Shown one piece after another: positions 25,070 to 39,300 of a stretch of DNA of 64,000 nucleotides. The translations under genes and the position numbers were made by a program. Position 1 is the stretch's first letter, and each line of letters starts with the position of its first letter. The stretch is taken from contig JAVTVX010000035.1 in the NCBI GenBank assembly GCA_033439265.1, forward strand, positions 6,676,001 through 6,740,000. The letters run 5' to 3'. Origin of the DNA: Dillenia suffruticosa (Eukaryota; Streptophyta; Magnoliopsida; Dilleniales; Dilleniaceae). The notes beneath the pieces are model-generated. The model was given only the letters and a program-made list of their open reading frames with translations. It searched no databases and was not told the origin of the DNA.

Positions 25070-26230
25070 GATGTCTATGGGTGATAGGAGCTTGTTGTGC
25101 AGATTGCCGAGAGAGTGTTAGTCCTAAATAGTATCATTCTATTGGGTGAATTTACAAATATCTCCTCTTACTCGGTGCATTCAGCTAAATAAAATAGACT
25201 TACGCTGTGCATGTGACTTCGGGGCACTACTTTTTCTACGTACAAATCATGCTCTTTGGTGGTGGCATGGACAACGTAATATATATATATATATATATTT
25301 TTTTTTTTCTCAAATGGGACTTTATAATATGCAATGGAACATGTGATGATACTTTCATTAAAAAATCCGAAATATTTTGTTGGGACATTTCATTGACCAT
25401 GTGGGATAATGATTATATGATAATTTCATAATTTAAAGGGCAAAATTGGAAATTTATTTTGATGCCTTATAATAAAACCTAGAATTTTGAAAGATATGAA
25501 CAGAGTGCGGGGTACGTGTGTTGTACCCCTTCGGGATTCAACCACAGTCTGTCGCCGGCGAGAACAAAACCTAGAAACGGAACCAATAAGAAACGACGTG
25601 AGAAAATATTAATTTATAAAATTATACAAAATGAAAATATAAACAAACATATAAATATAAAAAATATGTAAATTATTTTATAAAAATAATGGAATAATTA
25701 TATTTTATAATAAAATTTATGTAAAATTATAAGAAATGATCAAATATAGAATTATTAATTAGAATACAAATAATATAAAAACAAAAATTATAATTAAATA
25801 AATATAATAATTCATTAAATATAAAAAAAATTGTCTAAAAATAAAAATATAAAAATTTTTGGGTAAATCTTAATTAATTTAGTATGTCGAAAATGGAAAA
25901 CATTTCAAAAATCGCAAAATGTTAGTGATGAAAAGCTTTCGTGCTTCATAGGTTGCAGGATTATATATTTTTCATGGCTATAATTAAGATCTCCGAATTA
26001 TAATAATAATAATAATAATAAAGTATATTTCAATTCTAATTTAACTCATAATGAACATATTTTTTTTTTAAATAATTCTAATAACTGCACTAATATCTCT
26101 ACATAAATTTGTCAAACTCAATTCTATATTCGGAATTTGTGGATTATAATATATGTCCAAAATGTTATAATTATTCAATTCAAATTTCCTTTTTGGGTCA
26201 ACACTTTCGAAATAGAAAATCTACTTTCAT

Positions 26231-26261
<31 letters not shown>

Positions 26262-29200
26262 TTATTATTAAGAGTTTATTATTTTTATTTTTTATTTTTT
26301 TAAAATATCAGTAGAAGAGAATGGTGAAATCAGTTTAAAAAATGGAGTTACATTACATGAGACATTTTAAAAAAGGACTGTCAAATAAGTGAAAGGTCCT
26401 CGTGTGCAACCAAAAAAAGATTACTTGGGCTAGAATGAAAAATGTAACATTATACTTTCCCAGCGCGTCTTTGCTGTTGTGTCCCTGTCCCTAACCTTAA
26501 TATCAATTTAAGTAAAATCGAGTGGCATGTGAGATATTAAAAAAAGATAGTCAAAGCGTGGTCAATGTCCTCGTATGCAACAAAAGATGACTACTTGACA
26601 CCGAATGAAAAGAAATCTTTTAGGGTTCTGTTTCGAAAAATTGAGATCAGACGGGGTTAGCTTTGCTTTTTAATATTGAAGATTATTAATATAATGATAA
26701 TTTAAATATTTTTATTGAGAAATTTGATTATTATTTAAAAAAACTTTAGAGATAGTCAGATTATTAAAAATATTATAAGGAAATTAAAATAAATTAAAGC
26801 TCAAGCATTCCAAATAGCATATAATCTTTTGTAACCAAGCAAAAAGAAAAGAAAAAGCCATGATATTTTTTTTACTCCATTCTCTCTCTCTCTCTCTCTC
26901 TCTCCCTCCTATTACTCAATTGTGAGACTTGGGCATCAGTTCCCACATGTTTTTTTTAGGGGGGGGGGGGAGCCAATCTTGAAGCATTTGATTTAAGGCA
27001 GAGATAGAGATGGGTGGGGTGGATGCTTTCAAGATAAGTTATGGTAATTCTGTGGAACACAAGCGAATTCTTTTTTTTTCTTTTTTGTACATACTGAGAC
27101 TCGAGAGCAGCGTCACTTGAGGTGAAACTCATTGAAAGCGAATTCTTATTTACAACCTTACAAAATAATAATAAAATAACAAAAATTTTCACCACCAAAC
27201 AAAAATCTTTAAATTCCTTTTACTGTTATTTTTCCAAAAAGGAAATGCATTTTACTTATGGGTCCTAAAATTATTTTTGTGTCCATCAAACCTAACATGT
27301 TATGATTACTCTGCTCATTACTATGTTGTGGTCAGTGCATACCATATTTAAAAAAGAGTTTAATTCATTTGATTAATATTATTGTTACCTATATGCAAAA
27401 ATAAATTATAAAATTATTAATTTTGCTGCTAATTACCAGATCACACCAAATTCACCATTTGAGACATTTGACTTTTCCAAACGGACAACACAACCGGATG
27501 GTTCAGTGGCATATATATACATTGATGTAAAGCAATTTTATGTACAATCACAAACCCCTCCCACCAAGGTACACAGTGGTTAATAGTTAAAAACCTCAAA
27601 TATTTAGGGTTTTCTAACATGTGAGCAAAGAGAATCCAATTAGTTTAATCTCAGCGTGCACCCGTAATGCAAGCCGTGGCCTTCAGCATCTCCGTTATTG
27701 CAACATACCAGCCCTAAGCTATCACCATTCACCACCCAAACCCTAAATTACATGCATAAATCACGACCTTAGCCAAGTCTGCATATCACAATCTGGCTGG
27801 CCCTTGGCATGCCCCCACGGTTTGTCTCTCACGTACCCCCAAGATAAGCAAGGGTCTCGCAAGTTCCAAACATGCATCCACAACCCGAAAACCCAAACCA
27901 CAATCATGAATAGAATTCCTTATAGATTATTTTTTTAAAATAAAAAACACATAATCAGTCAAAATCACTGCAAGTCTCCTATTCTCACCCATTCCCCGGT
28001 TTGGTGCAAAGCGGATCTGTTGCAAAGAACAAACACATTGAACAATGTTGTGGACCTGTTTCCGACCAAAGTGTACCATACCTAAATTGTACCTAGCATT
28101 GGCAATTTCTCATCTAGAACAGAAATCGGATTCACAATTCATGGATTTAATCTCAAAAGCCTATAAAGTACATAGAAACCTAGACCAGAGCAAAAAGGTA
28201 AATCCACCAAGACAGGAGTCAAATCGCATTCATCCAAACAAATTTTAACAGAGAAGATAGTGAGAATATATTCGAAACAAATTCCAAAATCACCATCACA
28301 AGAGACTTTGACAAGTCATTTAAAATTAAATATCTCAAAATTTCAGTGACACTCCTTATATATGATCAGGCGGAAGCCGATGGGTGTATCCCCATTAAAT
28401 ATTAAAGAGGATCAGAACCTTGTAAAATTGGCACCCCCAGAAGAAAGGACACTAGAAAGAAGCAAACTCATGGAAATGAGAATCACTCATCCCCTATTCT
28501 ATATGATAAATTACCATGATTAAATTGGTACCATCTGCCAAGCGTAACAGAAGATCATGCTCTCTCAGTTCTAAACTTCGAGCTATCAGACGTGATTTCC
28601 ATCAGGATCAAAGAAAAACTCTGCTTGCCTGTGGGGAAAAAAACATAAACTTGAATGACTACATGATTAACATAAATTGTTCATGGCAACGAAAACAAAG
28701 AAAGGAACTCTGATCCATGCATATTATGATTTGCCCAAACAGCACCTTACAGTAGCATCTAATTTAAGCTCAATAAATTTGGATTTTGCAAGCTGGATCC
28801 AAGCACAAACTGATATTGAAACATTGTCTATCAGGGCCAAAAGATTTGGATATCCCATGGCATCTTTAGTTAAAAATAGATAAATCAGTGAAGCAGCAGA
28901 AACCTTGGTACAGAAATTTAGGTATTTACCAAATGCAAGAATCAAAATTTCAATATAGAAAAAACTGACGAAAGAACTCATCATTCAGGTCACTCAAATT
29001 CGAAACCTAAAACCAAATGTTGAAACTCTAATGTACAACGCTGCAGAAGGCAAAAGCCAGTACCCCCAAAACTGTGGGTTTACCACCATTAAGTTAGCAA
29101 GAAATGAGAACTATAAAAATTTTGCATGCGATATGAGTTTGGTTTGGTTAGGTTAAAAACACATGAACAATTCTAATGATTGAAGTCTCAGCCTGTAACC

Positions 29201-29797
29201 AAACCACTTAACAAAAACCTTGAGTTTCATCAGGTCAAAGCTATAGCATTCACTCTTTGTCCTCACCGGGCTTCCTTTCACCATTTTTCTTTTTCTTTCC
29301 TTTTCTTATAAGAAAGATTCTTAGGTTAGATGTTGCTTTATTCCATGACCCCTATTATGGCCAGCTGTATTTCTTTTATCTTGCAAACTACCAAAATAAA
29401 TTGCTCATGGGGGGAAAAAGGGAAAAGCTCTTGTGATATATGAAGTACTTGGCTTTCTCAAAATCTGGATTGAAGCTGAGACCTGTGCCAAAGCTCAAAT
29501 TGTATAATGTAATAATTGAAAAGACAACAGTTACTTCTAGAAGTTTCTATAAGAACTGAGCTGAAGTCGGATAACTCTACCCAAGAAAATTTCTCAGAAT
29601 GGAGATGCAATTCTAGTGGCCCAAAAATAAACGTCTCCCCTAATAAAACTCAATGAGGAGTTTACTTTATGCTACATCTCATGCCTATGCCACTTTCCAT
29701 TCCAACATCATAGCATTTGAGTTTCCATCATAAGAAGGACAATACACATGACTAAAGACAGAAAGGAGAATATTAATGAATTAGCAAATTCCAAACC
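25061..29797. other. Intergenic region between NC-domain copy 2 and eRF3
   Basis: No protein gene is recognised. Simple repeats include (AT)10 at 25279-25298, (TTTA)n at 26228-26262, (CT)n at about 26881-26903 and a G-run at about 26960-26970. The part nearest 29797 must contain the eRF3 3' UTR; I cannot place its end. Sequence around 27640-27860 is less AT-rich but shows no coding frame. Confidence 0.45.
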
Positions 29798-32700
29798 TTA
29801 TGCCATGCTTGCACTTGCTGGAGATGGAAGGTCTGTAACCTTCCCAACAGCAACTGTTTTCCCTGTAGCATGTGGTTTCCAATGCAATGCACATAATTAC
29901 AAGGATAACCTGGTTAAAAATATAAAATACCATGACAAAAAGAAAATCTTTCTCTAACCTTCTGTACGAAGAGTGAACCTTCCAAGCTGTGCGAATTCTG
30001 AGAACTTCTCAATGCATATTAAATTGTTAACCTGGAAATGGCATTAATAGAGTGAATGTTTTACCCATACCATATAAGTTGAAGTCTATACACTGTTAGG
30101 ACCATTTAAAGCCATTGAGAGTTAGATAACAAGGGAAAAGTCATCAAAGAACATGTGTGTGTCAAACTGCATACATATGAGCTATTGGGAAAACATATAT
30201 CAAAGTACTTCAAACTATTCAAAAACTTGTTTAAATAATTTCAATCTCCATACAACTTTTCAAGATTATTGCCACAGAAGGGAATAAGCAACTTGCAACT
30301 TTATAAATAATTACCAAACAAATTTCATTCAAACCGAAAAAGCACCAGCACAACATGCGACAGAGCATATGAATATGCATATCTAAGACAACTGTTACCA
30401 ACTTACAATGGGCAACACAAATTGGACATGTTTACATATATCTGCTAAAGGAAATTTATTTATGATCCGGGACCCCATGGATTCAACATTGTCGGTTCCC
30501 CTTGATTGTTTGGAAAACCTAATTTAAATTGAATATTTTCAAGATATTTTATGGTATTTTTTCACCAAATAGTTGGATTACTGAATATTATCAATGATAT
30601 CAATTGTCTATGGGATTTAATAAAGATATCCACCTCTGTTGACTTTGGTTGTCACAAAGTTAGAACTCTAACTGATCTACCATATATAAATTGTGCATCA
30701 AATGACTGGGTTGGATTCAAATATAAAACGATAAATTTGAAATCACAACACTTAACTTAGCCGGGAAATTTAGGAATGCTAAAAAATGGAAAAACCAAAC
30801 AACTTGGACATGTATCAATTTTACTAGCATAATTGAGTAAAATGGTTTTTGCATCATACACCTCTATGTGGATATTTATATATTTTTGGTATGTATGGAT
30901 GTTGATTATATGGTTGAATATCCATGAGTTTTCAAGTCTCATGTTTTCATATTTGTGTCTCACTATGTCCACTCCCATGCCAAGTTTGTCAGAAAACCAA
31001 CTAATAATTCATTGAACTTCAAAAGTTAAGGCAATTAATAAAACAACCAACTGTTGATGCTTAACACCCAATTACCTGAATACGACATACAACAACAGCG
31101 CCGTTTTTCACAAAAAGAACTTTCCTCTTTATAGGTTTCCTGGTTTTAGGATCAATCTGCTGTAACAGCTCAACAATTTCACATTCCTCAACAACAGCAT
31201 GAATGTGCAAAACGGCTTTGTAACCAGCAGTAAAAATTGCCTGGCAGAACAGCAACACAACAGTGGTGCACAAGTCAGTATATTACTTAAGAAAATCTGG
31301 AAGGTCTGAAAATGGAAGGAGCTGAGAAATTTAAGACTCTACATTTTCTAGCAACTCTAGTATCTGCAACTGAGCAACGAACTCAGAAACAGCAGGAACT
31401 GGTCTTGCTGCACCAACAGAAGAGAATTTCATAAATCCAAAAAAGAAACTTAAAAAGAAAAAGGCAAGAAACATTTTAAAGAATATATATGCAAAAAAAA
31501 AAGAATCTAACAAGAAGAAGCTCCAGCCAGAAAACAAAACAATCACTACATTGCAAGGAAGTGAAACCGCTCAAAAATAATAATAAACAGCTAATCTATG
31601 TGATTAATGAAGTCACTTTTCTAAGTCTATGAGCACAAGTAGATCAAACAATCGAAAGATCTGGTTGCCTAGCAGCTTGGTAATCAAAAAATGTTTCATC
31701 AAAACATTATCTACTAAAAAGAACATTACACAACTCAAAGATGCATATATTCATCCTACAAAACCAGAGTATTTATCCTAGTATTTTGGATATGAAGCGA
31801 ATCTGCAGGAGTTGACAGAGAGAGAAGAATGAAGGCATCAACAAACTTACTTGCACAAAACACAGATATACAAGACGTGCACAGCAGTACTCCAAGTGTC
31901 GATTAGATCTACAAAACTAGAAGCTATTTATGCCACTCAAGTGAAATGGTGACTCAATAGCTTCACTAAAGGATACTTGATACCTAATCTACTGTTGATG
32001 AGGCTTTTTTTTTAATCAGCAGCCAAAGCACTAATAACTCGGTAAAAGGAAAGCATTCTTACCTTCTCCCAACCCCCTCCCATTATCCATAGACCAGAGC
32101 CACCTAGTTTTTTATCTAATTGAGTTTGAAACATAAATCTTTTAAGATTGAATCATCCATCACCGAAAGTTTTTTTTTTCCTTCACTCAAAATAAATCAT
32201 AAATATGTCACAAATTTAACTACAAAGACCCTTTTTTTGGGTACTTGACCACCGGTATTCGAAAACCCGACTAATCCAATTCAAGCAGCTATGGGACCCA
32301 ATTTAGGGGCTAACTCTCCCAGCACCTGATTTTCCATCCACAAGACTCAAACTCGAGACCTTGATCAAGGGAGTGTAGTGCCCTCCCTACAAAGACCTAT
32401 TTATAAAGCTTAAATGTTGCGTTAAAAAATACAACAAAATTTATATACATAATCAATTTAGAGTTTGATTAACAAATCCAAGGATTTGTTTCAATAGTAT
32501 ATGGTTGCTGATGCATTAGACGTTCTTTTAACAATTAAAGCCGACAAAAGGGAAGGTAATGCCAATGACAAAAAATTACAAGGGGGACTCTTCCAATTTT
32601 TGAACCTTTAGAAAGAGCAATTAAAAGAAGCCTAGTTGCTGTTTCCCTAAAATTATAATGGTTTCTACAAATCAATTTCATAAGTTAAATATCAAAAAGA

Positions 32701-34766
32701 AATTGCTTTCTGTTCAATTCTTCCAACTAAATGCTTAGGAATATTTCAACAATCATACTACCAGAAATCTGCCACATCATAGCCAAATAGCCAAGGAACC
32801 ATGGCCAGACAGAAAATGATATAGAAAGCCAATCCAGTCACCTTCCAAAAAATAAAATAAAGTAACAATGACAATAAAGTAGGCAACATGGAAAACCATG
32901 AAATCAATATTATTTCCTGTAAATAATTTTTCCTCCAAATATTTTAAACTGGGCAGACAAGCTCAGTGACGATTGTCAAATCTTCATTTGAATAAGAGAT
33001 TCCTATAAAATCTAAAACAAAATTGTATTAGGAACTAATATGTAAAATACATCTCCAGTGTATAAGGATATCAAGTATTTATGAGGGAAAGAAAAAGAAT
33101 ACCATGTGGCATTATCCACCACCAGCCATGAGAACGACTTCCACTTTGAAAAGTCAACACTTCTTAGCTATGTTTTTTCTATATTGTTAAATTTCATTCT
33201 AGCTTAATACCAAGTCCAATAAAACGAATTCAAAAAGGACTTCTGTAAAAAGTAAAGGGAACCAATAAAAAATAGACATGGGAAAAGAAAACTTCATAGA
33301 CAAATGTTTCAGATATTCTTACCAATACATGACAACACAAAACCAGATAGTAAGTCGTCTTCCTCAATGCCAGATACTCGAATTCGTACATTTTCACCAG
33401 GCCCAGCAACTCTAACTTTGTTCTCATCGCAGTATACGGCAAGAACTTTCACTTGAACCTATATATATAACAAACACACTATTAAAATTGTCAAGGTAAA
33501 GTAGAATGCAAAGAGGATTTATGACCAGATTGGAAAGAATTAGCACCTTGTTGGGCATGACCCACAAGGCATCACCATCACGGACACTGCCAGATTCTAT
33601 TTTCCCCATAACAACAGTTCCCATGTCCTTGAATTTGTCAATAATAGGCAACCTACAAGTTAACATGTGAATAACATTTAATACATGAAGGAAACAGGAA
33701 ATGCGCAAACTCATAAGAAATAAAATATTTTAAGCTAGACCTTTTTTAACCTAGTAAACAAAGCCAAATTTTGAAGAAAGGTATTCAACAAAGGTGAAAA
33801 ATGAGTAGTGCGAGTTTAGAAGTCACAGGGAAAAAAAGCAACAGGTAAGGTTTTTAGATACAGACCCCGAAAAAAGCAGGTAGGAATCCACAAAATTAGT
33901 TAAATGCATTTACAGTAGGCGACAAAATGAGAATGAAAGCAACCTGAGATTCCAAGACTTTCAAATCAAGGATGAGAAAGAGAAACATATAACACTTTGT
34001 GATGAAAAGGATGCACATTGATTTTTCACATAAGCATACATATGGCAAGCATGCACGTATACAGCCATGGAGCGAGTAGAAGGCCAGAAAACAAGCTTTG
34101 GAGGAGTGGGAACTGGTGCCCTTCCCCTCTACATGGAGTCTAAATTCGTAAGAGAAACTATAAAGAAGTGGGTGGAAACCAAAAAAAAAAGCTACTCAGC
34201 AGATATGGGACTCAAAATTCCATTATCATAATTACCTGAACGGACCCCTAGGATCTCGGGGAGGAATTTCAACAGCATCAAGGGCTTCAAAAAGGCATGG
34301 ACCATCCCACCAGGAACAAACACTTTTATCTACTCTTGTTTTCATGTTTGAGCCAAGCAAACCAGATATTGGGAGAAACATAACATCTGCAAGGTGGGAC
34401 GGATGCTTCAGAATATTTGAGGTAGTATTATGCCATCCACAGATAAAGGCAGAATATGACAGTCATTAAGACACTAAGTGTGGAGGCAAGCACCCTTAAA
34501 GATATTCCACAAACAATGGAGCGAAACCAAAAGGAGGGGGGGAAGGAAAGAGATTTGTAAAACATTGTTCCAAAAAATTGAAGTTCTTTCACTCTTTGAA
34601 AACAAAACTCATTAGCCTTCTGCAGCAAATATATCAGAACTCAATAGCAAAGAAGGGCAGATACTGAGTTTAATTACATGGAAGTATAATTCAAGTAAAT
34701 ATTCTTCTGTCAGTATCCATAAAAGAGGTTTTGACATTATAAAAAGCATAGTCTCATGGCATTAAG

Positions 34767-34804
<38 letters not shown>

Positions 34805-36330
34805 TGTCAAGTAAGAAGCATGAAATGCCTTTCTTTACATTGTAACCAGATGATTTTAAGAAAGGAATCATCTTTCCCTCTATCTCATAATACCTGCAAT
34901 TTGCAATTTTCAATGTCAACAAATATAGCAGACAGATGCAGGCAATTCACCCGGTGCAAATATTTACACAAGTCAAACAATTACATAGATTACCTTTCTT
35001 TTGACCAGCAAACAGTCGGATCATCCATTTTATTCACAACCACAAGCAGCTTAGACACCCCCAAGGTTTTTGCAAGTTGCACATGTTCACGGGTCTGCCC
35101 ACCTCTTTCATACCCAGTCTCAAATTCCCCTTTACGAGCAGATATTACCTGGAGGAGCCTTAGTAAATAATTTCCCAACTCATCCAACGTAAACATTACC
35201 ACTTTTTATTTGATCAATCAAAGTAAACATTACCAAATAAAGAACCCCTTATAACTTACCAGCACGCCAATGTCAGCTTGAGATGCCCCACTAATCATAT
35301 TTGGAACATAACTTTTATGACCCTGAAACAAAATGGAAACACAATAAGAAATGCATATTACAGTTTTTTTTTTCCTTCCATAGGAAAGGAGGTTGGAAAG
35401 GGAAGCACAAAGAAAAATTGACTTGAATGGGAAAAGAAAAATAAGGAGACAGGAAATAGCATCTTAAGAGTCATCGAAGACCAATATAACCCCCCAACAG
35501 AAAAAAAAGGATATAGTGGATCACATTAAGTGTGTCCAAGATGACCCACAAAATACCCAAAGGTTGAACAGTTAGGAATGCACAGACACAGAAACATTGG
35601 CATAAGATGGTGCATCAGCAACAACCATTATGCCCCAATATCAGGCCACATCAATCCTAGGAGTAGCCAAAACTACTACCTAGCGATCAATATGTGACAT
35701 ACCAACTAATGTTGAAATCCAAGCATTAAAGAAGCGTTTGCGACGTGTCCACAAAATGCCTGGAGATCAACAGAGTTTAAAAAAAAATGTAAACACAAAT
35801 AATGCATTTGAGATGTGTTTGGTGAGCACACAACATGGCATTGGACAGCCACAACCATTATTTTTAAATAGTACATGCTTTTCAAAACAACATTGCCCAT
35901 CAATCCAAAAATGGCACTAAAGATAGTTAAAAAGATATGTTACCGGAGCATCCAGTATAGTGAATCTCGTTGTTTCAGTCTCAAAATGAGCCCTCCCAAC
36001 TTCTACTGTCTTTCCCTGAAATAATCATGGTCCATACAACAAGAAACAGAATGAAACCACAGGCAAGTATCTGATACTAATTCAGAGCAGGCAACTAGAG
36101 ATTATCAACATGAAATGGAGAGGCAAGTACAACATTCCATGACCAATAAATCATTCAGCTTACATGACTGAAAATACCTTTACTCTTTCCTCTTCATTGG
36201 TGTCCATAATGTAAGCCATATACCTAGCACGTAGCGGATAATGCAAGAGTAAGTAAGTCATGCAAAGAGAGCTATGGAAAATATTGGACCAAGCTGATTA
36301 CTCCCATATTTGATGGGCATAGAACTGAAT

Positions 36331-36366
<36 letters not shown>

Positions 36367-39300
36367 TTTCTTGAATTTCACACAATTTTTTGTGATAAAT
36401 TGTGTCTAACAGAAGCCGCCCGTGGGGCCTGGCCTCCTTCCCACCCTAAAGAACCACTCACTAGCTATCCAGGTTGCTATACCATAGCTGTCATGATGCA
36501 AAAAGATTTTGGAAGTGAATAATTAACTTATTCTAGCAAAATGATCATATCATGAGGTCTGAAATTATTTTGATGATTGTTCAACGAAAAAACAAAATTA
36601 CTCTAAATAATCTGACAGTATTAATTGCTTCAAGATAAATGTTGAAATGGAAACAAGAGGTAAATCCTTGTGAAATCAGACTCATTGAACTGTAGGAAAA
36701 TGCACATCAAACTAAAAATTAGAGTAAAAAGTTTTACATCTGCCTCAAGCCTTGCAGTTTAATTTTGCCTTCCATTTAAATCATAAACTATTTTCCCCTG
36801 TTTTGCGATTTTTGGCCTGTTTCCATTTTTCAAAGAAGAAAGAAAAGAGAAAGGAAGAAATTGAAATAGACAAGGAAATCAATGAAGAGAAATGCAGACT
36901 ACATTGCTGTGCAACCAAAAATCAAATCAGAGGGTTGTAGCTGGAAATCATGAAGGCTGAAACAATCACTCACCAGCTTTCTCGGCTCTTGTCTTTAGCT
37001 TCTTTTTCATATTTTTGTATAGTTCTGTCATCAACTTGGCCACTAAGGAAAAGGATTTGCCCACCAGTTGTGGACTTCCCAGCATCTGAGACCAATCGAA
37101 AAGCAATTATCTAAACATGTCGCCATAACTACATTACGTCAAGCAAAACAATCAATCAACCATGATTCACAAAATCACTCAGAGACACAAAATGTGAAAT
37201 CAAAACATTAACAGATCAAACACAGAGAAACTGAGTATTCATCTCGAAGAAAACTTTCAAAATTTAAGACCATCAGTAACTGAGCAGCATGACTTAAAAA
37301 TAAATAAATAAATAAATACAAGCAGCATGACTTCATTTTAAGTTGAGATGCCAAAGAGAAACTTCTGGTTGCTAAAACAAGATTTCCATATCATGTCACC
37401 ACCTCCACCTTGATTTTAAAGATGAGTCATCAAATGTCACACTGCTACAGGAAACAAAGTGCAACTTCAAAGAAAAGGATGCAGAGAGAGAGAGACAGGG
37501 AGAGAGAGGGAAAAAGAAAGAGAATATAATCTAGCAAGATTTTAATATGGCATTAGCATCAAAAAGATCAGCATACTTGTTCTGGCAAAACCTTAGACAG
37601 CTACATCTTTCCAGAAGTGAATCATGCTGAGATCTCATCTTAAAAACTCGGGACAGAGTTCACTAGATTAGACCAAGTATGATAGTAAGGAACCACAACC
37701 TATATACAGCACATTGGCTCGTATTAGACCAGTCCATATTATTTGTTTTGCCAAAGAGGCATGAGTTTGGTTTTCTTTTGTGAGTTATTTGCCTTCTAGC
37801 TTAAACACAAGTAATCATCATAGCCATCTAATTATAAATGGCCATATCAAAGACAAGCCTAACACATGCCTGAGTTTATTAAGCCCAACCAAACATTTGT
37901 AAACCAAAGTACAACATTAATTAACAGCAAATTACCCGATGGCATGATTCACTGTGAAACGCAACCTACACATCCAGAAGCTTAAGCTGATAAAGTAAGG
38001 TGCTTTATTACTTTTATATATTAAGATCCTCCCTCATGTGTTCAACCATGATGATTTACATGAAGGCTTCAACATGTGGAATCCAAACATAAATTAGAAA
38101 CAATCTAAATACTAAGATTCTATCACTTTTGTGATTCACTTCCATTAAACTCTGCAAGTCAATTGCATCTGGATTTCAAACAGTTATGGAATATTAAAAT
38201 ACTAAAATGGTAAAGTCAAAATGCAAACATAATCTTTGAGCGAGTCATGAACAATAACACAATGTAATAAGCCACTTCCGTATATAGTACTCCCCATGTC
38301 CCATTTTAACCTAAACACACACACACACACACACACATACAAAGAAAATACCAAAAATTGCATTGATTTTACCAGCCAAATGCCATTTTCTTTCCAAAAG
38401 CACCACTTATGCAGTTGTTTCCTATTTTTATGGGGCAAAATGGTAAAATTATCAGTATTGAAGAAGTAAACATTGACACTCATTTTTGGGAAAAGAAAAG
38501 GCCCAAAAATTAGTCGCACAAATTGAGACAGAGGAAGTTATAGACATGGATATATTTTTAAGTTAAACTACTAATGTAAATGGGAACTTGAACTTCTACA
38601 TCAATCTGGGGTCTGAATTTTAAACTACCTTTAGACCATGCACATCCAAAATACAACTAAAATCTTATGCAGCAGTATCATTTAAGGGAAAAACGCATTT
38701 TTGGATGCCAGAGGTAGAACAGGGGTCAAATAAACCAATATACAAACTCCAACAAAGACAATGTCCATGGCTTCATAAACATATCAGAAGGAAAAACAAA
38801 AAGTGGAAATGCCGCGTACAGGAAAGAATAAAAGAACAATATCTAAAAGAGTTTGCATTAAAGTAGTATGGCAATCGACATACCAACATGGCCAATAAAT
38901 ACAACATTCAAATGTCGCTTCTTGTTTTCTTCCATCAACTCATCCTCGATTTGCACTGGAGCCGGTTCCCTCTCTTTCACTACTAACAGCAACCACAAAA
39001 AAAAAAGTCAAAATCTAGAGCACCCACAATGCTTCAAACCACATTCTAGAACCTAGGCACTTGCAAATTGTAATATCATAAGCAAGCATAGCAAATGAGA
39101 AAAAAAAACCCTTAAAAAATAAAGAAAAGATCTAAGGCACAGGAACCGGAAAAAAAGTGCACCTCTTTGTTCCACCTGCACTGACTGTGAGCCTGTATGA
39201 ATCTCACCCTTCACGTCTGCAGTCACAAAAGGTAAAATTGATCTCTGAACTATCAAATCAAATTCTTATAGTGCTCGTATCCATTTTAAAAATAACAAAG

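Noticed and set aside
34768-34801. Microsatellites considered as CRISPR-like or other structured arrays
   Set aside because: They are simple dinucleotide runs without spacers; nothing in this plant nuclear window resembles a CRISPR array.
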